Assembly (NCBI GenBank): GCA_003996215.1
Contig: QJPP01003521.1
Span: forward strand, 1 to 64,000
Direction of reading: 5' to 3'
From: Jaltomata sinuosa
Lineage: Eukaryota > Streptophyta > Magnoliopsida > Solanales > Solanaceae
Length of the DNA: 64,000 nucleotides
Shown: piece after piece, positions 1-10,828 of the stretch
Layout of the letters: each line of letters opens with the position of its first letter
Numbering within the stretch: position 1 is the stretch's first letter
Position numbers and translations under genes: made by a program
The notes under the pieces: generated by a model
Seen by the model: the letters and a program-made list of their open reading frames with translations, nothing else
What the model was told of the DNA's origin: nothing
The model's database searches: none

Positions 1-1094
1 AAACAAAAGCAACAATTATGTAAGAGAAATAATCAATAGGAGAGAATGAACTAGGGACGTGTTCACCATGGCTTTTGTAACAATGTCGATCCTAGGCTTA
101 ACCGGGTTCTTTCTATATGCGTGTCATGATGTGATTGCGTCAATTGTATCGTCTAAACGTCTCTCGACCAAATAAACAAATTTCCTTTTCTATTCTCTCG
201 ACCTCGAAAAGATGTGCTTTTTAGATTTCAATCCTAACATCAAGTAGAGTAATCCAGTTAGGGCATTAATCTTTAAGACGAGAGTTGGTAGTCTCGAATC
301 CTTGTCGTTAATCAAGTTTCCCGGTTTTAACTTCTTTACTCAAGCAAATTAAACCTAGGCATGTTCTAATGTTTGCAACCACTAGAAAACGTGACATAAT
401 GTATGATTAACAATGTGACAATACATATATCGAACCCAACGCTACCCGGAATCTATATTGCTACGGTTGCCATGGCTCCCACAACCCTAGTTGCGGGAGT
501 TTTAGTTACTCATGCTCGAAGAAGAAGAGAAGAAAGTCATGTTCATAAAATAATAAAGAAACGAGATCCTTACAATATATTGAGGACAATCTTCAAGTAT
601 CCAAGAACAAAAGAAACCAAGAACTCAAGAACGAATCAAGAACACGAATTCAAGAAGAGCAAACGTGTTTTTTGATCTCAAAAACAACTAAAAAACGTGT
701 TTAAACTAATGGGTGAACTCTCCGTAAAATAAACCTATCCTAGGGTATTTATAGGAGTCAAAGAAATCAAATCCAAAACGGGCTAGGAATCCCCAAAACG
801 CGGGCAGCCGTTGATGCAACACTGCCTAAGCTTGACGGCCAGGCTTGACGGACCGTCAAGGCAGTGACGGACCGTCGCCTGGACCGTCACTGCTAGGCAG
901 CACCACTGCCTTAAGTTGATGGTCACTGTGACGGACCGTCACATGTGTGACGGGCCGTCACTCAGGCCGTCACTCTTAGGCAGAATCCTCTTTTTCTCGT
1001 ATTTCCTTCTGTTTCCGTGTTTGTTTCCATTTCCTACAAATACAACATAAAAACATCAAAAACAACAACGGTTGCTTGAAAACGTATGATTGTT
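1..1094 (-). repeat. LTR copy, minus orientation, cut by the window edge
   Basis: This stretch is the reverse complement of the LTR at 1108-2430 and is nearly identical to 2933-3870. Its first bases (AAACAAAAGCAACAATTATG) match the LTR interior, so the outer LTR end lies outside the window. The copy stops about 55 bp short of the TGATG end of the LTR and is followed by a 13-bp spacer, then a full LTR in the opposite orientation. It contains the same short open frames on both strands as the other copies; these are LTR sequence, not genes. Confidence 0.8.
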
Positions 1095-1107
1095 TATTTG
1101 AGGGTGT

Positions 1108-2430
1108 TGATGTGACGCCAATTTACGTCACTTTCGACTCTTTTTTACTAAGAACAATCGTACGTTTTCAAGCAACAATTGTTGTTTTTGATGTTTTTAT
1201 GTTGTATTTGTAGGAAATGGACACAAACACGGAAACGGAAGGAAATACGCGAAAAACAACATTCTGCCTAAGAGTGACGGCCTGAGTGACGGCCCGTCAC
1301 ACATGTGACGGTCCGTCACAGTGACCGTCACACCAAGGCAGAACCTTCAGGCAGCACCACTGGTTAATAGTGACGGTCCAGGCGACGGTCCGTCACTGCC
1401 TTGACGGTCCGTCAGCCTGGCCGTCAAGTTGAGGCAGACGCGCGACGCGGAATTCGGACGTTTTTGGGATTGGTTTCCTAGACTCCTATAAATACCCCAT
1501 GTTAGGTTTATTTTAGATATCACCTTTCAATTAGTTTTCACACGTTTTTAGAATAGTTTTAGGAGTTTGAGCGAGACTTTGAGCGCAAGCAACACGGTTT
1601 CTTCATCTTGCAAGCGTGTTCTTGATTCGTTCTTGAGTTCTTGGTTTCTTGTTCTTGGATTAATTGAGGGTATTTTCATCATATTGTAAGAATCTTCTTC
1701 CCTTTATTATGAATTTCTTCTTTTCTTCTTCGAGCATGAGTAACTAAAACTCCCGCAACTAGGGTTGTGGGAGCCATGGCAAACGTAGCAATATAGATTC
1801 CGGGTAGCGTTGGGTTCATATATGTAGTCACGTTGTTAATCATACTTATGTCACATTTTCTAGTAGTTGCAAACATTAGAACATGCCTAGGTTTAATTTG
1901 CTTGAGTAAAGAAGTTAAAACCGGGAAAAATTGATTAACGATAAGGATTCGAGACTACCAACTCTCGTCTTAAAGATTAATGACGTAACTGGATTACTCT
2001 ACTTGATGTTAGGATTGAAATCTAAAAAGCACATCTTTTCGAGGTCGAGAGAATAGAAAAGGAAATTTGTTTATTTGGTCGAGAGACGTTTAGACGATAC
2101 AAATGACGCAATCACATCGTGACACGCATATAGAAAGAACCCGGTTACGCCTAGAATCGACATTGTTACAACGCCATGGTGAACACGTCCCTAGTTCATT
2201 CTCTCCTACTGATCATTCCCATACGTTAATTGTTTATTTTGTTGACGATTTGTTCACACAAACCCCCCCCCCCTATTTACCAGAAACTATTGACCATCAG
2301 TCACGTACTTCACTAAAGGCTTAATCTTCACCATATTCTCTGTGGGATTCGACCCCAACCTTGTTGGGTTCTATATTTGACTACGACCGCTTACGCTTCA
2401 TTAATTTGAGGTGTAGTTTGGGCGTTATCA
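1108..2430 (+). repeat. Complete LTR of a tRNA-Asp-primed Ty3/gypsy-type element
   Basis: The copy starts TGATGTGACGCC and ends GCGTTATCA, so the ends form the TGAT/ATCA inverted pair expected of an LTR. A tRNA-Asp primer site follows within 5 bp. The interior (about 1270-1430) carries a cluster of short palindromes built from TGACGG and CCGTCA. A TATA-like TATAAATA lies at about 1487-1494, just downstream of that cluster. Length is about 1.32 kb. No 5-bp target duplication flanks it, so it is not a simple solo LTR. Confidence 0.8.
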
Positions 2431-2434
2431 AAAG

Positions 2435-2454
2435 TAGCGCCGTTGCCGGGGAAT
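2435..2454 (+). other. Primer binding site, tRNA-Asp type
   Basis: The 20-mer beginning TAGCGCCGTTGCCGGGG is complementary to the 3' end of plant tRNA-Asp(GUC) with its CCA, apart from TGG changed to TAG and one final base. It lies 4 bp after the LTR end. Primer sites of this type are usual in plant Athila/Tat-type Ty3/gypsy elements. Confidence 0.8.
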
Positions 2455-2668
2455 ACGGTTGTTTATTAAGTCTGGTGTGTTTATTTGACTCTTAGTCATA
2501 CTTTCCCGCTTTTATTTTTGTTTGTTGTTTTTGTTTATTTAGGGTATATAGTTGTGCATACGGTTGTTAATTAAGTCTGGGGTGTCTTGATGAAGTCTGA
2601 GTAATCAAGACACCCGCGTCGTGCCGCGACATTAAATCAGGCGCTGTATGGGAGGCAACCCATAAATT
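2455..2668 (+). other. Truncated internal region of the gypsy element
   Basis: Only about 210 bp of internal DNA remain, with no gag or pol. Two related blocks (CGGTTGTTTATTAAGTCTGG and CGGTTGTTAATTAAGTCTGG, about 2456 and 2560) suggest an internal duplication or deletion joint. From about 2610 the sequence resembles the region after pol in Athila/Tat-type elements, with the recognisable GGGAGGCAACCCA block. Leader sequence is therefore joined to 3' sequence, with nearly the whole element lost between. Confidence 0.55.
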
Positions 2669-2743
2669 GTCGTTGTAGTATAGTGGTAAGTATTCCCGCC
2701 TGTCACGCGGGTGACCCGGGTTCGTTCCCCGGCAACGGCGCCA
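2669..2743 (+). tRNA. tRNA-Asp(GTC) with encoded CCA, probably a reverse-transcribed primer tRNA
   Basis: Bases 2669-2740 fold as a complete tRNA. The acceptor GTCGTTG pairs with CAACGGC, the anticodon stem is CCCGC/GCGGG with loop CTGTCAC and anticodon GTC at 2702-2704, and the T stem is CCGGG/CCCGG. The sequence agrees with plant nuclear tRNA-Asp as I know it except in the T loop, which reads TTCGTTC instead of TTCGATC. Position 58 is therefore T, where the RNA carries m1A58. Bases 2741-2743 are CCA, which plant nuclear tRNA genes do not encode. Five bases later the reverse-oriented LTR begins, so the tRNA 3' end lies exactly at that LTR's primer site. T58 would weaken the pol III B box, so a working gene is unlikely, although a TTTTT run follows at 2745-2749. 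Confidence 0.75.
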
Positions 2744-2748
2744 CTTTT

Positions 2749-3872
2749 TGATAACGCTCAAACTACACCTCAAATTAATGAAGCGTAAGCGATCGTTGTC
2801 AAGTAAAGAACCCAACAAGGTTGGGGTCGAATCCCACAGAGAATATGGTGAAGATTAAGTCTTTAGTGAAGTACGTGACTAGTCGTCAATTATTTCCGGT
2901 AATTAAAGGGGGGGTTTTGTAATCAACGTGAACAAAAGCAACAATTATGTAAGAGAAATAATCAATAGGAGAGAATGAACTAGGGACGTGTTCACCATGG
3001 CTTTTGTAACAATGTCGATCCTAGGCTTAACCGGGTTCTTTCTATATGCGTGTCACGATGTGATTGCGTCAATTGTATCGTCTAAACGTCTCTCGACCAA
3101 ATAAACAAATTTCCTTTTCTATTCTCTCGACCTCGAAAAGATGTGCTTTTTAGATTTCAATCCTAACATCAAGTAGAGTAATCCAGTTACGGCATTAATC
3201 TTTAAGACGAGAGTTGGTAGTCTCGAATCCTTGTCGTTAATCAAGTTTCCCGGTTTTAACTTCTTTACTCAAGCAAATTAAACCTAGGCATGTTCTAATG
3301 TTTGCAACCACTAGAAAAACGTGACATAATGTAAATGATTAACAACGTGACAATACATATATCGAACCCAACGCTACCCGGAATCTATATTGCTACGTTT
3401 GCCATGGCTCCCACAACCCTAGTTGCGGGCGTTTTAGTTACTCATGCTCGAAGAAGAAGAGAAGAAAGTCATGTTCATAAAATAATAAAGAAACGAGATC
3501 CTTACAATATATTGAGGACAATCTTCAAGTATCCAAGAACAAAAGAAACCAAGCACTCAAGAACGAATAAAGAACACGAACTCAAGAAGAGCAAACGTGT
3601 TTCTTGATCTCAAAAACAACTAAAAAACGTGTTTAAACTAATAGGTGAACTCCTCGTAAAATAAACCTATCCTAGGGTATTTATTGGAGTCAAAGAAATC
3701 AAATCCAAAACGGGCTAGGAATCCCCAAAACGCGGGCAGCCATTGACGCGCCACTGCCTAAGCATGACGGCCAGGCTTGACGGACCGTCAAGGCAGTGAC
3801 GGACCGTCGCCTGGACCGTCACTGCTAGGCAGCACCACTGCCTTAAGTTGACGATCACACATGTGACGGACG
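2749..3872 (-). repeat. LTR copy, minus orientation, truncated
   Basis: It begins TGATAACGCTC, the reverse complement of the LTR 3' end, and runs back through the LTR. It stops inside the TGACGG/CCGTCA palindrome cluster, so roughly the first 190 bp of the LTR are missing. A full LTR in + orientation follows at once, forming a palindrome of more than 1.1 kb per arm. Read on the minus strand, this LTR is followed by the primer-site complement supplied by the tRNA-Asp copy. Confidence 0.8.
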
Positions 3873-3873
3873 T

Positions 3874-5191
3874 TGATGTGACGCCAATTTACGTCACTTT
3901 CGACTCCTTTTTACTAAGAACAATCGTACGTTTTCAAGCAACCGTTGTTGTTTTTGATGTTTTTATGTTGTATTTGTAGGAAATGGAAACAAACACGGAA
4001 ACGGAAGGAAATACGAGAAAAAGAGGATTCTGCCTAAGAGTGACGGCCTGAGTGACGGTCCGTCACACATGTGACGGTCCGTCACAGTGACCGTCAACTT
4101 AAGGCAGTGGTGCTGCCTAGCAGTGACGGTCCAGGTGACGGTCCGTCACTGCCTTGACGGTCCGTCAAGCCTGGCCGTCAAGCTTAGGCAGTGGCGCGTC
4201 AACGGCTGCCCGCGTTTTGGGGATTCCTAGCCCGTTTTGGATTTGGTTTCTTTGACTCCTATAAATACCCTAGGATAGGTTTATTTTACGGAGAGTTCAC
4301 CCATTAGTTTAAACACGTTTTTTAGTTGTTTTTGAGATCAAAAAACACGTTTGCTCTTCTTGAATTCGTGTTCTTGATTCGTTCTTGAGTTCTTGGTTTC
4401 TTTTGTTCTTGGATACTTGAAGATTGTCCTCAATATATTGTAAGGATCTCGTTTCTTTATTATTTTATGAACATGACTTTCTTCTCTTCTTCTTCGAGCA
4501 TGAGTAACTAAAACTCCAGCAACTAGGGTTGTGGGAGCCATGGCAAATGTAGCAATATAGATTCCGGGTAGCGTTGGGTTCGATATATGTATTGTCACGT
4601 TGTTAATCATACATTATGTCACGTTTTCTAGTGGTTGCAAACATTAGAACATGCCTAGGTTTAATTTGCTTGAGTAAAGAAGTTAAAACCGGGAAACTTG
4701 ATTAACGACAAGGATTCGAGACTACCAACTCTTGTCTTAAAGATTAATGCCGTAACTGGATTACTCTACTTGATGTTAGGATTGAAATCTAAAAAGCACA
4801 TCTTTTCGAGGTCGAGAGAATAGAAAAGGAAATTCTTTTATTTGGTCGAGAGACGTTTAGACGATACAATTGACGCAATCACATCGTGACACACATATAG
4901 AAAGAACCCGGTTAAGCCTAGGATCGACATTGTTACAAAAGCCATGGTGAACACGTCCCTAGTTCATTCTCTCCTATTGATTATTTCTCTTACATAATTG
5001 TTGCTTTTGTACGTTGATTACAAAACCCCCCCTTTAATTACCGGAAACAATTGACGACTAGTCACGTACTTCACTAAAGACTTAATCTTCACCATATTCT
5101 CTGTGGGATTTGACCCCAACCTTGTTGGGTTCTTTACTTGACAATGATCGCTTACGCTTCATTAATTTGAGGTGTAGTTTGAGCGTTATCA
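3874..5191 (+). repeat. Complete LTR, second plus-orientation copy
   Basis: It starts TGATGTGACGCC and ends GCGTTATCA, about 1.32 kb, closely matching 1108-2430. It is followed by AAAACTAATTTAG with no primer site, so here the LTR is not attached to an internal region. The flanks (GACGT before, AAAAC after) do not form a target duplication. Confidence 0.8.
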
Positions 5192-5932
5192 AAAACTAAT
5201 TTAGTTTCTACGGCTGAGATTAGTTTATATTAATGAGCTATTGAGGGACAGGATCGTACCACATCAGCGGAGGTTGTTACTGCAGCTTCGGTTATAACAG
5301 CACCTGACAGTAGAGAGAAGATCATCATTGCATCGGTATTTTTCTCACCTCTTTTCTTCTCAACCCCTCTTCTGTTCTCTCTTCTCCTTCGTTCTATCTC
5401 TCCCTCTTTCTATTCCTAATCCAATTCTCTTCTTCCTTGCTACATGTCTATTATCTATGGGAGCTCAGTAGGGTATCAGTCCAATTTCAATTCCATTAGT
5501 CATAGCTATCACTGTTTTTCTTACTATCAGAAAATATCCCAAAAGTGTCTAGTTGTTCAGTTCAATTAGTTCATTGTAATAATTGTTTGTTGTTATTATA
5601 ATATCAGCAAATTGCCCCAAGATGTTGAGTGTTCAAATTGATTCATAATTTCCCGTGAATTCTTAGAATTTTAGTCAGATCTTACCCAGATCCTGACAAT
5701 CCACCATTGATCAAGCCAACTCAAGAACTCCTTTTTCGGCAGCGTCACAATCTTAATAATCAAATCAATTGGTGTTTTTTTATCCGTCATTGAAAATTTT
5801 GTAATCTGATTAATATATTATTAAATCTGTTGATTGAATTAATAGAGTTGATTTCACCTAATTTCCTGATTCAAACTTCTTCCTATCTGTAATTCTCTTG
5901 GAGGCATGTTATTTCTCTCAATGAATCGTTAG
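5192..5932. other. Non-coding DNA, possible retroelement leader or LTR remnant
   Basis: No long open frame is present. A CT-rich tract (about 5340-5430) and the general texture resemble the LTR end or leader of a plant retroelement, but I find no partner copy, primer site or coding domain here. The identity is unresolved. Confidence 0.3.
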
Positions 5933-6330
5933 TAAATAGAAGGCTTAATACATAATCAGTCCCTTAAATTTATCAAAATATTTTATTTAAATACTCGAAT
6001 TAAATTATGTTTCAATTGAACACCTCAACTCATAAGAAAGCGTGTCAATTATACATTTTCTATTCAAATTTTTATATTTCTTTTATGTGTGTTCTTATTC
6101 ATCTATTAGGTAGTTAAGTTAACCACATAATATATGTCATTTCCTTTTATTGTACGCATTCGCCTTAATAAGCCATAAAACCTCAGATATTTTTATACTT
6201 GAGATTGATGGACATAATAAAAAGAGATGCCATATTTTATCTGATAAACTTAACCATCTAATAAATGGATGAAAACACGCGCAAAAGTTATTTTAAAATT
6301 TGAATCAAAAGTGTCTAGTTGGAACACTTC

Positions 6331-9300
6331 TATAATGACCCTTCCGGTCATTTATACTTTTTCGCCTTTCTTGTACCATTAGAGCTTGCCTGTAGTGGCC
6401 CCAAGTCATTTATGGCTTGTCGGGACCGATAGTTTGGTGCCCGGGCCGTTTGTTTGGTCTTTATGGTCGTTTCTCATTTTAGAGCTTCAACTTTGGAAAT
6501 TTTTGACTTCAGTCAACGTTCTTGATAATATCAAAAAATTAAACCAAGGTTCTAGGTCAAAGGAATTCCTTATGCAAAAGTTCGAGTTAAAGAAATACCT
6601 CGTGTAACACCTCGCCCGTTTGGAAGGTTTAAATTAACCTGTGCCTTCGGGGTAAGACTAATAGTGTTTAATATACTAAGAAGGATGTGTAATGAGGTAT
6701 ATAATCTCAAAATAGTCGTATGATAAGTTTTGAAGCCAAGCAAGTTGCGAAACAAAAGTCGGAAAAAGTTATTGTAAATTCCTTTAAGGGATTCTCTTTA
6801 AATTTGGGTTAAATGTCTTGGAGTGTTTCTCCCAATATATAAAGAACTAGTGGTCCCCCAATATACCAAATCGAAGGTCTACGAGTCTAGTTTTCAACGC
6901 ACTAAATCGTTTGTCCATACAACTTTAGAATAGAGAGATATCTGCATTTTCGTAAGACCGCGCAAGCAGATACATAAAGGTAGGGCCCACATCCTAAGTC
7001 GATTTTGCTTTATTAAAGGTGTTCCAGCTTCGTTTTAATTCATAAAAATCACCCAAAATCTTCTGAAAATCAGTGGGAAGGTACCTAAATAATCCATGGA
7101 CCTTGATGATTTCAATTCGGAAGTTTAACGGAAGTTACTCTACATCGCGAGCTCATCATTTTGGTATAGTTTTCCCCGTCGATTTCATGACGTATCTTCG
7201 TGGGTGTTGATGTAGCGAGCCAGCAGGTGTTTTCTAAGTATTTGGAAGTAGCTACGGAGTTATATTGGCGAGGTATGGATCCCGTACACTTATCTATTTA
7301 TTGAATCATGATTCTAAGCTTCTAGTCACGAAAAGTTATATTTTCGATAACTTGTAGTAGTTTCTTGTTGGATTTGGATATGTTTGTTGTTCCTGCAAGG
7401 AGGCAGGTTGTTAATCTTGGGATATTAAATATTTTTGTCAAGGGAAATCTCTCCCCTACGACCCTCCTTCTTTTATTATATGTTCTAGTATTGTTTTATG
7501 GATTTCTGAGCCACGAAGTGGTATTTTGGATTTGTGGCTCTGGGCAGCCCCTTTGTCATATTAAATTGGGTTGTTATTGTTGTATGTTGATGGTGTTAAG
7601 GTGTTGGAGGTACTGGTGATTGGTGTGATTCTTATTGGAGTCACGTACGATAGTTATTGGATTGAATGACATAAAGTACGCCTTTAAGTAGTGCCTCGGG
7701 AGCTCGTCGCTCCTTTGAGATGTGGGTTGCATATTATTGTTGGATTTAGTTGCCATTTATTATTGTTATTGGCCTCATTTTATGCTTTGGAGTTGGCTGG
7801 TCGCAAGTGTGACATTAACACCTTATCAATTGGCTACGGCTCGTTCTTGCAACCTTGTCGATTCTAGCAATTATTCCATTACCTTGGTTGTTCAGGCTTC
7901 ATAGAGATGCCTTTGAGGATTCAGTTAAAAGTATTCTTTTGTGATTTGGAGCTTTCCAGAGCAGTTTGAGTCTGGACGACGTTGTTCCCGCAGCTAGTCA
8001 TCGGATGACAGGTAGGTTATGGCTTCCCCTACCTAGACTCTGCGTATATAGGCTATAACTGCATTAATTAACATCCTTAAGGGGGGTTGTTATAGGTTGG
8101 TACTCCAGACTTTGTCTGTCGTGTTCTTTCGTTAATTCATACGTTGTTTGTAGTATTCGCGTAGTATTGTATATTACCCTTGTTCTCCTATGTGGCCTTG
8201 TATTGACTCTGGAACATAGATGGTGGGTTATTTGAGGAATGTCCGTGAGTCCCAGACATAGAGATTATCCTTTTAGGCTGGTTATGTCTGCTGAGTAGCT
8301 GATGGGCCTGTGCATGGCAAATAAGAGTTGTTCTGAGCCGTTGGGCTACTTTTATATTTGTGTGCGAGCATATCATCCATGCAATAGATTTTCCCCTGCA
8401 TATTTTACTACACTTTTGGCTGCGAGCCACTACCGATAGCTTTCCTAAATTTGCATGGCCCCGGGAGCCCATTTTTGGTACTGTTGATGATAGAAAAGGG
8501 GATTTTTGGATATTTTTCCACTGATTTTATTACTGATACTAGTCTCCGCAAGGCGGAGCACTAGACTTGATTTACTACAGTTTTAGACCCGGTTACGCCC
8601 GGGCACCCTTGGTGGGGTTTTTGAGGCATTTTCTACTACTTTAGTCCTGGACAGGGTCTGGGCATGCATATTCGAGACTGGGTCTCTATCTTGATCCCGG
8701 ACTTGCTTCCGGATGAGATGTCTTAATACTGAGTTTTAGTATGGAGTCGGGGACCTCCATGGACCTTACCGCTCTGGGCCTGGGGCTTCGGGCTGCGTGT
8801 GCCGGAGGAAAGGGTATACGGTGGAGTAAAGGTATACGGGCTGAGTCCTTCCATAGAACCTGCCTGCTGGGCCCGATCGGCGCCGGAAGAGGTACATATA
8901 GAGGTTCTATTTTACACATCATATCATATCATGCATTGGATTCCACCTTTGTTTGCTATTTGTTGATTGTATGCTCCGGTAGTATGGGATGTCGGAGGGT
9001 TTGCTTTCACTTGATTGTGTTCATCGGTTGTATGGGCGGCTGTTGGGACTGTAGGTAGACTATATTTACTCATGTATCTATTTAGAGCTTGTCTTGGCAC
9101 TCAGTTAGTGAAGGATTAGTGATGGTTAACCTGTTGAGGTTTCGGTTATGGGATGTCTGATTATTGTGAGGGCTAGGGAGTCCTATCTTATTGAGACACT
9201 TTTGTGTGGCCTTCTAAGCAGAGTGTGAGACTCTGGTTCTATTCTTGTGGAAAGGTGAGTGGTATCTCTCGGTTATTATGGTCTAGTTATTTCATCCTAG

Positions 9301-10138
9301 GGTGGTACTTGTGAGGTGATTCCCTGGTTATGCTATCATGTGATTGGATTGGTGTTATGATTTCTTTATACTGGTTGATTCCATTTTGAGTATGTTAGAC
9401 TGCTCTCCGTCTTTTCCTTTTACTTGAGGTTACTGGTATACTGCCATTTTCTCAACTCTCTCTCTACTTACTTTTATTATTGTGCAAGGAATCCAGGTGC
9501 GTTCTCCTTTTCTTCACCTGTGATTCTGTGTAATTGTATCTTTGTGCTAGCATGTTTTACTTGTAGCTTTTGGTTATCTATTCTCTGTGCTAGCTCCTTA
9601 TGCTCCACTTATTGCTTCAGTGACTGCTTTCTTGCTATCTGTTACTTACTGCTTTTATATCTTATATGCGCTCAGTCGGCCGATGATACCTACTAAGTAC
9701 CCGTTGTTTTGGTGCTCATACTACATCTTTGCACTTTTTGGTGCAGATATTAGCTGAGCTTTAGTCGTTGATCATGTTAGAGACTCGTGCAGCTTTTGGA
9801 TCTTTGAGACTAGGGTGAGCGCCTGGCAGTCAGGGCTTTTCTATATCTCATCTGTTGTATTGTTGCTCCTTGTACTTTCGGAGGAAAATTTGTATTGTAT
9901 TTTGTTACTTCTAGCACTTGTATTCTATTAGAAGCTTATGTACTATTCATACCAAGTCTTGGGGTTAGTGTAGTTTCCTTTATGTATTTATATTTGAGTT
10001 TTGCTTCTGCTTATTTCTGCGTGCTGGTGCATTTTGGTTAGGTAGTAGCCCATTACTAACCGTTCTGGGGTACGAGAATTGGTTTGCCTACTGAGGGGTT
10101 GTAGGTGCCATCATGACCTGAGAAATCGGGTCATGATA
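6331..10138 (+). repeat. 5' LTR of the long-LTR element
   Basis: 3.8 kb, matching 13196-16974 along its whole length with scattered substitutions and small indels. It contains no coding sequence I can recognise. Short open frames recur at equivalent places in both LTRs and are explained by the repeat. Near the right end the sequence GCCATCATGACCTGAGAAATC is followed by the terminal GGGTCATGATA. Confidence 0.85.
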
Positions 10139-10141
10139 GCT

Positions 10142-10153
10142 TGGTATCAGAGC
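10142..10153 (+). other. Primer binding site, initiator tRNA-Met
   Basis: TGGTATCAGAGC begins 3 bp after the 5' LTR. It is the standard complement of the 3' end of plant initiator tRNA-Met used by many Ty3/gypsy and Ty1/copia elements. Confidence 0.85.
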
Positions 10154-10344
10154 TCTAGGTTCACCGGTGTCGTGGTACAGAAGCAAGTGTCAAATTAGAG
10201 TCTCACATATTGGTACGATGACGTCCGTATCCTATCTGCGGGAGGCTATAGGGCATTGTTAGGAAAAGGTTTATCTTTTTGACTCCTTATCGTGCGTTTC
10301 TGGCTTTATTGACTTCTAAAACTTTGGTTGTTCATTCATTCTCA

Positions 10345-10828
10345 GATGCCTCAGGCGAGTGCGATAGCGGTTGGTGCCGAGACTTCTGTGCCTATTGCTT
10401 AAGTGCTTCCATCAGTGCCAAGACTTCAGAGTAAGGGTTTACCACACTAGATAGGGTATGTGGGGTCAGCCCAGCCTGCAATTGGATTTATAGCGACCTC
10501 AACGCTTCAGGACACCGTGGCTAAGACTCAGAGTCCTCCGGTGAGTATTTCAATACCTGGTTCTGTGAGTGGTGTTTCAGTTTGGGTTGAGCTTCCAGTT
10601 TTTCAGCAGGGTTGTCTGTCGGTATTGGACTACGAGGTGAGATTTTCCCGTCAGACTTCATCTGGTAGAGGCTGTTTTCGGTGTGGTGAGCATGGGCACT
10701 TTGCTAGGAATTTCCCCATGATTGTGTATCCCAGACAGCCTGGTTGTTATCATTGTAGAGAGATTGGTCACCTTTATAGAGGTTGTCCCCGGCGAGGGCC
10801 GGTTAGGCCTTCAGTGTCGACTACTTAG
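10345..10828 (+). pseudogene. Gag remnant with two CCHC zinc knuckles
   Basis: An ATG at 10345 opens a frame that reads MPQASAIAVGAE and stops at 10399-10401. A second frame from about 10460 to 10828 carries two retroviral-type knuckles, CFRCGEHGHFARN at about 10675 and CYHCREIGHLYRGC at about 10740. The second has a full C-x2-C-x4-H-x4-C pattern. The first lacks its final Cys and reads FARN where FARNC is usual. The capsid region of gag, normally several hundred codons, is almost entirely absent between start and knuckles. The product is nonfunctional. Such knuckles bind retroelement RNA in intact gag proteins. Confidence 0.7.

Noticed and set aside
403..675. 90-residue open frame (MINNVTIHISNP...) repeated at 403, 3335 and, inverted, at 4338
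   Set aside because: It lies in the LTR and recurs with every LTR copy in both orientations. It has no known domain and no sign of codon-level constraint; the repeats alone explain it.
2669..2740. An ordinary functional tRNA-Asp gene
   Set aside because: The encoded CCA, the T at position 58 in the B box and the exact abutment to an LTR at its primer-site position all point to a reverse-transcribed copy. A functional gene is not excluded but is less likely.
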